Below are positions 23,650 through 31,940 of a DNA stretch of 64,000 nt, piece after piece (the stretch's first letter is position 1; every line of letters starts with the position of its first letter). The stretch comes from Flavobacterium sp. IMCC34852 (GTDB lineage: Bacteria > Bacteroidota > Bacteroidia > Flavobacteriales > Flavobacteriaceae): positions 434,001 to 498,000 of the forward strand of contig NZ_CP121446.1 of NCBI RefSeq assembly GCF_030643905.1, read 5' to 3'. Made by a program: the position numbers and the translations under genes. The notes under the pieces are model-generated. The model searched no databases. It worked only from the letters and a program-made list of their open reading frames with translations, and was not told the origin of the DNA.

Positions 23650-25020
23650 TTATTGGGCATAAACTTCAATATTGTCAATTTGATAGGTCGATGTAATGTT
23701 ATTAGTTCCTCCAACATAACGGAAAGAAATGTAAACATTTCCGGAATATGAAGATAAATCTACATTACCTGAACTGGTAAAGTTAGTTGGGAAACTGGCA
23801 GTTTGAGCAGCAAAAGTAGCATTCAATTGTACCCAAGTTGCAGCATTTACAGCGGCAACAGTTCCTGCGCCATTATAGTCAGTTGAAATCCATACGGTAA
23901 CGGCTTCTCCATTAGCAAAACCAATTTTAGAGCCGAATCTTAAAAATTCACCTGTAGTGTTATCTAAGTTAATGGCCGGTGTAATTAATCGGGTATCTAC
24001 ATTATTTTCTGCCGGAGTAATTCCGAAAGGAGAAAACTGAGCGTATTTATTATTGCTGAAAATTCTGGCTTCCCATTTTTCGTTTCCTCCATTCATCGAA
24101 ACGTTTGACCAACCTGGTAGAGCTACATTTTGACCATTACCTGTACTTGAAATACTTTCAAAATTTTCTGAGAAAATTGGCACTAATCTTGGTCCGGTAA
24201 GTTGGATGTCATCTTCTGTTCTTGCCAAAAATTGATAATCTGTACCAAATTTTGTTAAGATTCCTCTAACTTTACCTCTACCCTGAGCTACCGGTTTAGC
24301 AGCAAAATTGGCAAAACTACTGGTTCTGAAAATAACCGAATTCCCTTCAGAATCCGTTAAAAGATGGTTTGTTGCGCCTCCTAAATCATTGGCTGAATTA
24401 TAGTAAGTACTTGTTATGGCTTGGTTAGAAAACTGAACGCCTTCAAGTTCAACTAAAGTATTGATATTAGCATCATTCAACAATTGCGGAATGGTTAACG
24501 TTCTTTTTAATTGATCTTCAGGAACAATAGTACAAGATTTATTAAGCGCAGTTCTGTATAAAGCCGGTGAAAGTCTTCCCACAGAAGGCGTATTAGAAGA
24601 ACTAACAAAAATGCCTCCGATTCTTTTTCCTCCGTTACTTAAATCAGTGTACAAATCTTTCATTTTGATTAACACTTTTCTACCCGGTTCAAAAGAAATA
24701 AAAGTAGAAGTTACATCAACCGGAACACTAAAAGCTGATGGTTGCGGTTGTGTTTGGGTTGGTAAAGTTTGGAAAGAAATCGTTTTGAAAAAGTTTCCGC
24801 CTTTATCAGAAGAAACCACATAAGCTTCAATTACATCATCTTGTAAATACTGAGTAACTGTAGAGCTGGCACTGATTTCAGATACCTCTTTAGTTTTTTG
24901 TAATGTAGTTTCAATACAATCAACTTGAGGAGTATCATATTCATCATCATTAATACAACTTGATGAAAAACTTGCTACAAAAGCTAGCGCAAGGATTGGT
25001 TTTAAAAATGTTGTTTTCAT
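23650..25020 (-). CDS. DUF5689 lipoprotein with a C-terminal beta domain
   Basis: 456 residues. Lipobox Cys22 (SFSSSC). Residues about 35-285 fit DUF5689 (surface lipoproteins paired with TonB receptors; DVIEAYVVSSDKGGNFFKTI and PVAQGRGKVRGILTKF are typical). Residues about 290-456 form a choice-of-anchor/jelly-roll-like beta domain (FSENFESISS, TPAINLDNTTGEFLRFGSK, YISFRYVG, TYQIDNIEVYAQ). It is probably the outer-membrane-surface substrate-binding partner of the TonB receptor gene upstream (18-base gap). Confidence 0.88.
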   Translation of the reverse strand: MKTTFLKPILALAFVASFSSSCINDDEYDTPQVDCIETTLQKTKEVSEISASSTVTQYLQDDVIEAYVVSSDKGGNFFKTISFQTLPTQTQPQPSAFSVPVDVTSTFISFEPGRKVLIKMKDLYTDLSNGGKRIGGIFVSSSNTPSVGRLSPALYRTALNKSCTIVPEDQLKRTLTIPQLLNDANINTLVELEGVQFSNQAITSTYYNSANDLGGATNHLLTDSEGNSVIFRTSSFANFAAKPVAQGRGKVRGILTKFGTDYQFLARTEDDIQLTGPRLVPIFSENFESISSTGNGQNVALPGWSNVSMNGGNEKWEARIFSNNKYAQFSPFGITPAENNVDTRLITPAINLDNTTGEFLRFGSKIGFANGEAVTVWISTDYNGAGTVAAVNAATWVQLNATFAAQTASFPTNFTSSGNVDLSSYSGNVYISFRYVGGTNNITSTYQIDNIEVYAQ

Positions 25021-25038
25021 ATGGTAATTTTATTTTTT

Positions 25039-27909
25039 TTAGAAATTAATATAGAAGTTGAAAAAGTAGGATCTTCCGAAACCGTAAAAATAACGTGGCG
25101 CAAAGGCTGGTGTTCCGCTTGAGACATCTTGGTTTAATTCTCTGTAATTAGCGTTTCTGGCCTGCTCAAATCCTCCGGTTTTGTATTGTACATCAAAAAT
25201 ATTATTTAATGTAGCAAACAATCCTAAAGTTACCGGATTTTTACCGGATATTCTCCATGATTTACCACCGGTTAAATTTACAAGGGTATAAGGATCAAAT
25301 TTTTCTTGTTTTAACAATTCATCCACGCGACTTTGGGTAGCTTCAGGAAATTGGAAACCATTAGCATCTGCAGGATTTCTTAAAAAGCTATTGGTTCTCA
25401 ATACAGAAGACACATCTAAATAAGTGTCGGCTAAATAATTCACATTAGCACCAACCCACCAAAACTTAGGATCACGGTATTCTAGACCTAAAGCATAAGC
25501 TTGTTGAGGAATACCGGGTTGTCTGTAGTTTTTAAGTTTAGACTCACCCAAATTCACTAAAGTGGAAAGACCTCTTGCGGCTCTTGCATCATCATTTAAA
25601 GTAACATTGGGATTATTATTGTAAGTATACTGACCATAAGAAGCGGCAACAGTAGCCTTGATTGTAGAAGTAATTTGGTATTCTAAACCAAGTTCAGCAC
25701 CAATGTTTAGTTTGTCTAATCCGGTTACAATCTCAGCCACAAAAGCATCTCCTCCATCACCATCATTATCTTCTAAAGCGCCTTCTGCGAAGAAGAATGA
25801 GGTTTCAGTAGCATCTTTAATGTTAGCGAAGAAACCTGTAAGTCTTGCTTTGAAAGTTGGTGTTTTAATTACGTAACTCATGTCAAGGTTAGATACCGTC
25901 TCGCTTTTCAAATTTCTGATTGGCGTATTGCTAAGTCTTGCATTGAAAAATACATTTCTCATTGAAGGAGCTTTAGACATGTACAATCCGTTAAAAGTTA
26001 AAAACTGTTTACCGGAGATTTTATAGGTCAAACCACCTTTAAATCCAAAATTGTCAAATTCAATTTTCTCACTTTTTCCAAATGAAGTAGTTGCATAGAT
26101 TCCGTTTCTGTACAAGCCTTCTCTTTGGTATGTTTTTCTGCTGAAAGATTGTCCTAAATAAAAATCAATCTTTTTATAAGTAAATTTAAATTGAGAAAAG
26201 GCATCAATGTGATCAGCATACAATTTGTAATTATAACCGTATTTATCGCCAACTCCTATTTCTCTATTTGGATTATTTAAATCCGGTTGTTGTGCTGAAC
26301 CTTCTTGGAAGGTATCAATATCTAAAAAAGAAGAACCTCCAAGTAAATCGGTCAATAATTGAAAATTACTGGAGCTCAAACGGCTGTAGCTAGCGCCTGC
26401 ATTCATAACAATATTATCGGACAATTGCGAACTTAAGATACTGTTAGCCACAAATAATTTATCTTCCGTTCTGTCTTCATAAAGCACATAAGAACTTCTG
26501 GTTGGTTCTCTTCCGATTTCATTACCGTTTTCATCAATAATTGGAGTGGTGTTTGCTCTATACATAGCATTCCAATCAATCTGTCTTTGGGTTAAAAACG
26601 GCGCATCCATTGCTCCTATCAAGTTAGGGGTAAACACACCGCCTAAACCTCCCGGTAAATAGGCTGAACTCGGAACAGTTTCCGGGTCATTATTGTATAA
26701 TGAAGAAAAATAGCTGGGTAAATTTTGGTAATAAGTAGGATCCGGATTAGCAGCATTCACAAAGTCTAATCTTGAGTTACCTATTTCGCCAAATTGATAC
26801 ATTACATTGGTGGTTAATTGTGTTTTATCACTCATTTTCCAGTAATGCGTTAACATATTAATAGGTTCTTCTATTTCTCTGTCGCGAGAATTTCTCTTTT
26901 TCCCATCTTGCCATCCCCAATATGAGTTGTATTTAATTCCGGCAATACTGGTAATTTCATCGGTATTTGAGGAGTTTCTCCCTCTTCTGTTTTGAGCATA
27001 AATACTAGTGAAGTTTAAACTGTGTTTGTCATTAAACTTCTTCTCAATACTGGCAAATACAGAATTTGCAGAATAATCCGTACCTTCAAAATAACCTTCT
27101 ACAGCCCAACGTCTTGAAGCTGAAATTACAAAAGCCCAACCGTCTTTATTCATCCCTGAAGCATGGGTAGCCATAGCTCTCCAATTATAATTGGTTTGGG
27201 TTCCCGCATAAGAAATACGGGTTCCTTTTCTGTAAATTGAAGCTCTTGTATTGATTTCTTGTGTTCCTAAAATCCCTCCAAAAGTATAATCTGATGGAGC
27301 TGAACCCATGGTAAACTCTTGGTTTCTGGTGGCATCATTTAAACCACCCCAATTTCCCCATTGTGGTCTGTTATCTAATAACTTGTTCATGGAAACCCCA
27401 TTAATCATAGTAGTTGAATATTCATTATCCAAACCTCTGATTCTAAAACGAGCCTGACCCCAATTGAAAGCCGCCGCCTGTTGGTATGTATCTCTGGAAG
27501 CTTGTAACAAACCGGCAGTGTTTTCAGAACCGCTGTTGTCATCTCCCAAGTCGTTTTCCAAAATGGTAATTAAGTTAATTTGTTGTTCAATTGTAATATC
27601 TTCTTCCAAAACTACAATTCCTAAATCTAACACTTTTCCGGCTTCTGTCTCAACAGTTAACAATTGGTCTTTGAATCCGGTGCTTTTAATTTGCAATAAC
27701 TGACTACCGCTAGGCACTTCTTTAAATACAAAAACACCGGTAACGTCTGTCAATACAGTGAGACTGGTGTTTTGAATAGAAGCAACAACATTTTGTAATG
27801 GCCTTTGTGTTTTAGAATCTACTACTTTCCCTGTAATTCCGGCGGTAGTTTGCGCAAAACCAAAAAACACTTGCATTACAAATAAAGTACTAATAACAAG
27901 TTTTTTCAT
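25039..27909 (-). CDS. TonB-dependent receptor with carboxypeptidase-like domain
   Basis: 956 residues. Signal peptide (VISTLFVMQVFFGFAQ), a CarboxypepD regulatory-like domain (GKVVDSKTQRPLQNVVASI), plug domain about 100-240, then a 22-strand barrel ending YFYGFGRSYFFNFYINF with the terminal aromatic. An energy-dependent outer-membrane importer. It starts the operon with the DUF5689 lipoprotein and the lipocalin-like lipoprotein, and diverges from a secreted endonuclease/exonuclease/phosphatase gene, which suggests uptake of nucleic-acid or phosphate-bearing substrates; this is inferred from context. Confidence 0.93.
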   Translation of the reverse strand: MKKLVISTLFVMQVFFGFAQTTAGITGKVVDSKTQRPLQNVVASIQNTSLTVLTDVTGVFVFKEVPSGSQLLQIKSTGFKDQLLTVETEAGKVLDLGIVVLEEDITIEQQINLITILENDLGDDNSGSENTAGLLQASRDTYQQAAAFNWGQARFRIRGLDNEYSTTMINGVSMNKLLDNRPQWGNWGGLNDATRNQEFTMGSAPSDYTFGGILGTQEINTRASIYRKGTRISYAGTQTNYNWRAMATHASGMNKDGWAFVISASRRWAVEGYFEGTDYSANSVFASIEKKFNDKHSLNFTSIYAQNRRGRNSSNTDEITSIAGIKYNSYWGWQDGKKRNSRDREIEEPINMLTHYWKMSDKTQLTTNVMYQFGEIGNSRLDFVNAANPDPTYYQNLPSYFSSLYNNDPETVPSSAYLPGGLGGVFTPNLIGAMDAPFLTQRQIDWNAMYRANTTPIIDENGNEIGREPTRSSYVLYEDRTEDKLFVANSILSSQLSDNIVMNAGASYSRLSSSNFQLLTDLLGGSSFLDIDTFQEGSAQQPDLNNPNREIGVGDKYGYNYKLYADHIDAFSQFKFTYKKIDFYLGQSFSRKTYQREGLYRNGIYATTSFGKSEKIEFDNFGFKGGLTYKISGKQFLTFNGLYMSKAPSMRNVFFNARLSNTPIRNLKSETVSNLDMSYVIKTPTFKARLTGFFANIKDATETSFFFAEGALEDNDGDGGDAFVAEIVTGLDKLNIGAELGLEYQITSTIKATVAASYGQYTYNNNPNVTLNDDARAARGLSTLVNLGESKLKNYRQPGIPQQAYALGLEYRDPKFWWVGANVNYLADTYLDVSSVLRTNSFLRNPADANGFQFPEATQSRVDELLKQEKFDPYTLVNLTGGKSWRISGKNPVTLGLFATLNNIFDVQYKTGGFEQARNANYRELNQDVSSGTPAFAPRYFYGFGRSYFFNFYINF

Positions 27910-27967
27910 AAATAAAATAAAATTAATTTTTTCTTTAGCTAAGTCTTAATCAAAACTTAACAGCCGA

Positions 27968-27975
27968 CAAATGTA
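27968..27975 (-). promoter_or_regulatory. TonB receptor promoter -7 box
   Basis: Minus-strand TACATTTG, an exact TAnnTTTG match, 58 bases before the receptor ATG. It leaves a leader of about 50 nt. Confidence 0.5.
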
Positions 27976-27995
27976 CATCTTTTAATAATATTATC

Positions 27996-28003
27996 TACTT
28001 TTG
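27996..28003 (+). promoter_or_regulatory. Nuclease/phosphatase promoter -7 box
   Basis: TACTTTTG, an exact match, 45 bases before the ATG at 28049. It is divergent from the receptor's box 20 bases away, so the two transcripts share a compact control region. Confidence 0.5.
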
Positions 28004-28048
28004 GCCCAAAGTTTGTAAAAAACTTGATATTAAATTAATACACCCTTT

Positions 28049-29149
28049 ATGAGAATTAAAAGTTTAATTGCGCTTTTCTTTGCCTTATTCGCAATTTCGG
28101 CGGCTAATGCACAAGCAAAAAAGTATAATATTCACACCGTAGCCTTCTACAATTTTGAAAACTTGTTTGACACCATTAACGGTTCAAATAACGACGAAGA
28201 ATGGCTTCCTAACGGAGCTCAAAATTGGACTCCTAAAAAATACAAGCAAAAATTACACAATTTAGCCAAAGTACTTTCCGAAATCGGAACCGGTGAAAAT
28301 CCAAACAATTCTCCCACCTTAATCGGAGGTTGTGAAATCGAAAACAGAGGTGTTTTAGAAGATTTAGTCAAAGAACCGTTACTTATTAATAAAGACTATG
28401 GTATCGTTCATTTTGACTCACCCGATAAAAGAGGAATTGATGTAGCCCTTTTATACCAAAAGAAACACTTCAAACCCACCAGTTTTAAAAATATTCCTTT
28501 ATTAATTTACAGAAGCCAAGAAGGAAAAACAGATAAAAAAGACAACGAAGAAACCACAGATGACAAAGCTGAAGCAGGAAAAGACGACCGAGTTTATACC
28601 CGTGACCAACTTTTAGTAACCGGTTTCCTTGATGGTGAAGAAGTAAGTATCATTGTCAACCACTGGCCTTCTCGCTCCGGAGGTGAAAAGAAAAGTGCTC
28701 CTTTCCGCGAAGCCGCAGGAAGATTGAACAGACAAATCATGGACTCCATTTTCAAAATCAACCCCAATGCCAAAATTATCACCATGGGTGACCTAAATGA
28801 TGGTAGTTACAACAAAAGCGTAAAAGAAGGCATTGGCGCCAAACGAAAAAAAGAAGACGTAAAACAATTCGGCATCTACAACCCTTTTGAAGAAATGTTT
28901 TATAAAGGAAATGCCACGCTATTCTATCGTGATGCCGGAGACATCTTCGACCAAATTATGGTGTCAGAAGCTTTAATCAAGCCTGATTATTCGTCTTTCC
29001 GATACTGGAAAGCCGGAATTTTCAACAAACCTTATCTCATAACTACTACCGGACAATACAAAGGTTATCCGCTGCGTCACAGCATGACTGAAATAGGATA
29101 CAGCGACCACTTCCCGGTTTATATCTATCTGATCAAAGAAGTAAAATAA
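28049..29149 (+). CDS. Secreted endonuclease/exonuclease/phosphatase family protein
   Basis: 366 residues with a signal peptide (ALFFALFAISAANAQ). DNase I-like fold: YNFENLFDTIN, catalytic Glu in GGCEIENRGVLEDL, NHWPSRSGG with catalytic His, TMGDLNDG (Asp/Asn), and the C-terminal SDHFPVYIYL motif. Probably a periplasmic or secreted phosphodiesterase/nuclease. A charged insert around residues 160-185 (KTDKKDNEETTDDKAEAGKDD) is lineage-specific. Divergent from the TonB receptor operon, it may liberate substrate for that receptor. Confidence 0.92.
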   Translation: MRIKSLIALFFALFAISAANAQAKKYNIHTVAFYNFENLFDTINGSNNDEEWLPNGAQNWTPKKYKQKLHNLAKVLSEIGTGENPNNSPTLIGGCEIENRGVLEDLVKEPLLINKDYGIVHFDSPDKRGIDVALLYQKKHFKPTSFKNIPLLIYRSQEGKTDKKDNEETTDDKAEAGKDDRVYTRDQLLVTGFLDGEEVSIIVNHWPSRSGGEKKSAPFREAAGRLNRQIMDSIFKINPNAKIITMGDLNDGSYNKSVKEGIGAKRKKEDVKQFGIYNPFEEMFYKGNATLFYRDAGDIFDQIMVSEALIKPDYSSFRYWKAGIFNKPYLITTTGQYKGYPLRHSMTEIGYSDHFPVYIYLIKEVK

Positions 29150-29154
29150 TTTTT

Positions 29155-29186
29155 TAAAAGTCTCGAGCCAATCGGGACTTTTTTAT
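29155..29186 (+). terminator. Terminator of the nuclease/phosphatase gene
   Basis: AAGTCTCGA / TCGGGACTT imperfect hairpin, loop GCCAA, then TTTTTTATTTT. Confidence 0.75.
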
Positions 29187-29216
29187 TTTATAACTTTACC
29201 TTTTATATTAAGAGGA

Positions 29217-29235
29217 GAATGTCCGGTGGACATTC
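29217..29235. repeat. Perfect 8-bp-arm palindrome
   Basis: GAATGTCC GGT GGACATTC (29217-29235), no T run. It lies 45-65 bases before the dioxygenase ATG and 25 bases before a TAACTTTA -7-like box, so it may be an operator or a short mobile palindrome. Confidence 0.55.
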
Positions 29236-29280
29236 GGTATTTTATTTTAATATATCGATAACTTTACAAGAAAAGCACTC

Positions 29281-29817
29281 ATGGCTGTAGCAAAACCCTT
29301 CAACCTCAACCAATGGATAAATGACAACCGTCATTTGTTAAAACCGCCCGTTGGCAACAAAAATTTATACGTTGATTCAGGTGATTATATCGTAATGATT
29401 GTAGCCGGACCCAACGCCCGAAAAGATTACCACTACAACGAAACCGAAGAACTCTTCTACCAACTCGAAGGCGAAATTACCGTTTACATCCAAGAGGAAG
29501 GAGAAAAGAAAGCCATGAAACTCTCCGCCGGCGATATGTTTTTATTGCCCGCCAAAGTACCGCACTCACCATCGCGTACCGAAAACTCGATTGGATTGGT
29601 AGTAGAACGCAAACGAAACGGAAAAGACATACCCGACGGCTTACTATGGTTTTGCGACCATTGTAACCACAAACTTTACGAAGTTTATTTCGAGCTAAAC
29701 GATATCGAAAAAGACTTTTTACAACATTTCAATCATTTTTACAATTCGGAAAAACTCAGAACCTGCGACAAATGTGGTACAGTAATGGAAGCCGATTCAA
29801 GATTTTCTTCAAAATAA
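29281..29817 (+). CDS. nbaC: 3-Hydroxyanthranilate 3,4-dioxygenase
   Basis: 178 residues. A cupin ring-opening dioxygenase of the kynurenine pathway, acting on 3-hydroxyanthranilate. Iron ligands His51, Glu57 and His95, and substrate residues Arg47, Arg99 and Glu110, are all present and match the numbering known from the Cupriavidus enzyme. The rubredoxin-like second iron site Cys125, Cys128, Cys162 and Cys165 is also intact. Followed by an ALDH gene after a repeat element; kynureninase and kynurenine monooxygenase are not in this window. Confidence 0.97.
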   Translation: MAVAKPFNLNQWINDNRHLLKPPVGNKNLYVDSGDYIVMIVAGPNARKDYHYNETEELFYQLEGEITVYIQEEGEKKAMKLSAGDMFLLPAKVPHSPSRTENSIGLVVERKRNGKDIPDGLLWFCDHCNHKLYEVYFELNDIEKDFLQHFNHFYNSEKLRTCDKCGTVMEADSRFSSK

Positions 29818-29823
29818 TTTTAA

Positions 29824-29905
29824 GGAGCTATTCCGGCTATCCACTATATCTTTTTATCCCGTTCAAAAAACGAGATAAAAAGGATGTCGTTCCTATCCGG
29901 GCTAA
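29824..29905 (-). repeat. Dispersed intergenic element, copy 4
   Basis: Read on the minus strand it starts TTAGCCCGGATAGG and ends GTGGATAGCCGGAA. The core is an imperfect palindrome (CTTTTTATC / GATAAAAAG arms around a GTTCAAAAAACGA loop). It resembles the other three copies in its ends. Confidence 0.7.
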
Positions 29906-29921
29906 TTTCAAAATAAACGAT

Positions 29922-29929
29922 TACTTTTG
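29922..29929 (+). promoter_or_regulatory. Aldehyde dehydrogenase promoter -7 box
   Basis: TACTTTTG, an exact match, with transcription expected to begin near 29935, before the ATG at 29957. This supports that start over the TTG at 29927. Confidence 0.5.
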
Positions 29930-29956
29930 CAATCACTAAAACAAACTAATATTACA

Positions 29957-31510
29957 ATGTCAACAATTGCGCAACAATTCGGCATGACCGAAGCCTTAGA
30001 AATACTGGGCGTAAAAGCCATAAACGAAGGAACATCCACCGGAAATAACCATTTTTCAAACGGAGAAATCTTGGAAAGTTATTCTCCCGTAGACGGACAA
30101 TTAATTGGAAAAGTAAAAACCACCACCGCAGCCGATTACGAAAAAGTAATGCAAACCGCCAGCGAAGCCTTCAAAACCTTTCGTTTAATGCCGGCGCCAA
30201 AACGAGGCGAAATCGTGCGTCAGTTTGGAGAAAAATTAAGAAAATATAAGGAACCACTTGGGAAATTGGTTTCCTATGAAATGGGTAAATCGTTACAAGA
30301 AGGTTACGGAGAAGTTCAGGAAATGATCGATATCTGTGACTTCGCCGTAGGTTTATCTCGCCAATTACACGGTTTAACCATGCACTCGGAACGTCCGGGT
30401 CACCGCATGTATGAACAATACCATCCGCTTGGAATCGTCGGGATTATTTCAGCGTTTAATTTTCCGGTAGCCGTTTGGTCTTGGAACACAGCTTTAGCTT
30501 GGATTTGCGGAGACGTTTGTGTTTGGAAACCCTCTGAAAAAACCCCTTTATGCGGAATCGCTTGTCAAAACATCATCGCCGAAGTATTGAAAGAAAACAA
30601 TCTTCCGGAAGGAATTTCTTGTTTAATCAACGGTGATTACAAAGTCGGAGAAATGATGACGCATGACAAACGTGTGCCATTAGTTTCTGCTACCGGTTCA
30701 ACCCGTATGGGTAAAATTGTAGCACAAGCTTGTGCGGCTCGTTTAGGGAATTCCCTTTTAGAATTAGGCGGAAACAACGCCATCATCGTAACGCCGGATG
30801 CCGATATCAAAATGACGGTTATCGGTGCGGTTTTCGGTGCGGTTGGAACAGCCGGACAACGTTGTACCTCAACCCGCAGATTAATCATACACGAAAGCAT
30901 TTATGATAAAGTAAGAGACGCGATTGTTGGTGCTTATGGTCAGTTGAGAATTGGAAATCCATTAGACCAAAACAACCACGTTGGACCTCTAATCGACACC
31001 CATGCGGTTGAATTGTACAACAAAGCTTTGAAACAAGTAGTCGCCGAAGGCGGAAAAATCTTGGTAGACGGCGGTGTGCTTTCGGGCGAAGGTTACGAAA
31101 GCGGTTGCTACGTAAAACCGGCGATTGCCGAAGCTCAAAATCATTTTGAAATTGTACAACACGAAACTTTTGCTCCGGTGTTATACTTATTAAAATATTC
31201 AGGTGATGTTCATGATGCTATTGCTATTCAAAATGGTGTGGCACAAGGTTTATCTTCTGCGATTATGACCAACAATTTACGTGAAGCCGAAGCTTTCCTT
31301 TCGGTAGCAGGTTCTGATTGTGGAATTGCCAATGTAAACATCGGAACTTCAGGTGCTGAAATCGGTGGTGCTTTTGGTGGTGAAAAAGAAACCGGTGGCG
31401 GACGCGAATCAGGTTCTGATGCTTGGAAAGTGTATATGAGAAGACAAACCAATACTATCAACTATACGACTAGTTTGCCATTGGCGCAAGGCATTAAATT
31501 TGATTTGTAA
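29957..31510 (+). CDS. Aldehyde dehydrogenase, ALDH7 (antiquitin) type
   Basis: 517 residues from the ATG at 29957. NAD-dependent oxidation of an aldehyde to the acid. The Rossmann part, Glu269 in LLELGGNNAIIV and the catalytic Cys303 in GTAGQRCTSTRRL fit the ALDH7/alpha-aminoadipic semialdehyde dehydrogenase group, not ALDH1 or ALDH8. The natural substrate is probably 2-aminoadipate semialdehyde (lysine breakdown). Its place after the 3-hydroxyanthranilate dioxygenase allows a role with 2-aminomuconate semialdehyde, but the motif set points to ALDH7. Confidence 0.92.
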   Translation: MSTIAQQFGMTEALEILGVKAINEGTSTGNNHFSNGEILESYSPVDGQLIGKVKTTTAADYEKVMQTASEAFKTFRLMPAPKRGEIVRQFGEKLRKYKEPLGKLVSYEMGKSLQEGYGEVQEMIDICDFAVGLSRQLHGLTMHSERPGHRMYEQYHPLGIVGIISAFNFPVAVWSWNTALAWICGDVCVWKPSEKTPLCGIACQNIIAEVLKENNLPEGISCLINGDYKVGEMMTHDKRVPLVSATGSTRMGKIVAQACAARLGNSLLELGGNNAIIVTPDADIKMTVIGAVFGAVGTAGQRCTSTRRLIIHESIYDKVRDAIVGAYGQLRIGNPLDQNNHVGPLIDTHAVELYNKALKQVVAEGGKILVDGGVLSGEGYESGCYVKPAIAEAQNHFEIVQHETFAPVLYLLKYSGDVHDAIAIQNGVAQGLSSAIMTNNLREAEAFLSVAGSDCGIANVNIGTSGAEIGGAFGGEKETGGGRESGSDAWKVYMRRQTNTINYTTSLPLAQGIKFDL

Positions 31511-31526
31511 TTCATCTAACTGTTTT

Positions 31527-31563
31527 AAAAAGAGCGTTCTGATTTTATCGGGACGCTTTTTTA
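31527..31563 (+). terminator. Terminator of the aldehyde dehydrogenase gene
   Basis: AGAGCGTTC / GGGACGCT hairpin with one G-T pair, loop about 10 bases, then TTTTTT. Confidence 0.65.
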
Positions 31564-31588
31564 GTTTTATTCTAAATTAGTTTGAAAA

Positions 31589-31619
31589 TTTTGACGGCTA
31601 ACAAAAAGCACTATTTTTG
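31589..31619 (+). promoter_or_regulatory. Strong promoter of the first short ORF
   Basis: TTTTG (31589-31593), an 18-base spacer, then TATTTTTG (31612-31619), an exact -7 match. Transcription should begin near 31625. Confidence 0.7.
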
Positions 31620-31642
31620 CTGCGAATTTAAAAACGAAAACA

Positions 31643-31726
31643 ATGCATTTTATTAAATCGACATACATACAGCTAGGAGATGGAAGTAATTTTCCATGTC
31701 GGGGTTTTGGGTTGGATAAAGTGTAA
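31643..31726 (+). CDS. Short ORF 1, 27 residues (or a small RNA)
   Basis: ATG at 31643, 27 codons and TAA: starts MHFIKSTYIQLGDG and ends CRGFGLDKV. No signal peptide. It contains one Cys and no repeats. It lies 18-25 bases after a predicted transcript start and ends before a strong terminator. An ATGGAA/TTCCAT hairpin (31680-31697) lies inside. A small peptide or a noncoding RNA that happens to have an ORF are both possible. Confidence 0.4.
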   Translation: MHFIKSTYIQLGDGSNFPCRGFGLDKV

Positions 31727-31758
31727 TTAGCGATAAAACTAATTTCAATATAAATAGT

Positions 31759-31787
31759 AACCCGAAACTGAAAGTTCGGGTTTTTTT
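31759..31787 (+). terminator. Terminator after short ORF 1
   Basis: AACCCGAA (31759-31766) / TTCGGGTT (31775-31782), loop ACTGAAAG, then a T run. Confidence 0.9.
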
Positions 31788-31795
31788 ATGTCATC

Positions 31796-31882
31796 ATGGA
31801 AAATATAAAAACAATTAACGCAAGAACATTACAAATGATTCTTAAACCAATTAAATTTTCAGAAACGGAAGTACTGCTTTAA
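31796..31882 (+). CDS. Short ORF 2, 28 residues (or a small RNA)
   Basis: ATG at 31796 and 28 codons: starts MENIKTINARTLQMILKP and ends FSETEVLL. The stop lies in a perfect hairpin TACTGCT (31872-31878) / AGCAGTA (31884-31890). A second very strong terminator follows at 31908. No -7 box is visible between the first terminator and this ATG. The frame starts only 8 bases after the T run of the first terminator, so it may be reached by read-through. A leader-peptide/attenuator reading is possible. Confidence 0.35.
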   Translation: MENIKTINARTLQMILKPIKFSETEVLL

Positions 31883-31907
31883 CAGCAGTATTGTATAGCA
31901 TTATCAT

Positions 31908-31940
31908 GCCCGATTCTGGATTCAGAATCGGGCTTTTTAT
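31908..31940 (+). terminator. Terminator after short ORF 2
   Basis: An 11-bp perfect stem GCCCGATTCTG (31908-31918) / CAGAATCGGGC (31923-31933), loop GATT, then TTTTTATTT. The strongest hairpin in this region. Confidence 0.9.

Noticed and set aside
23649-23738. Longer start of the lipocalin-like gene overlapping the DUF5689 gene
   Set aside because: It would place 30 residues before a clear lipoprotein signal.
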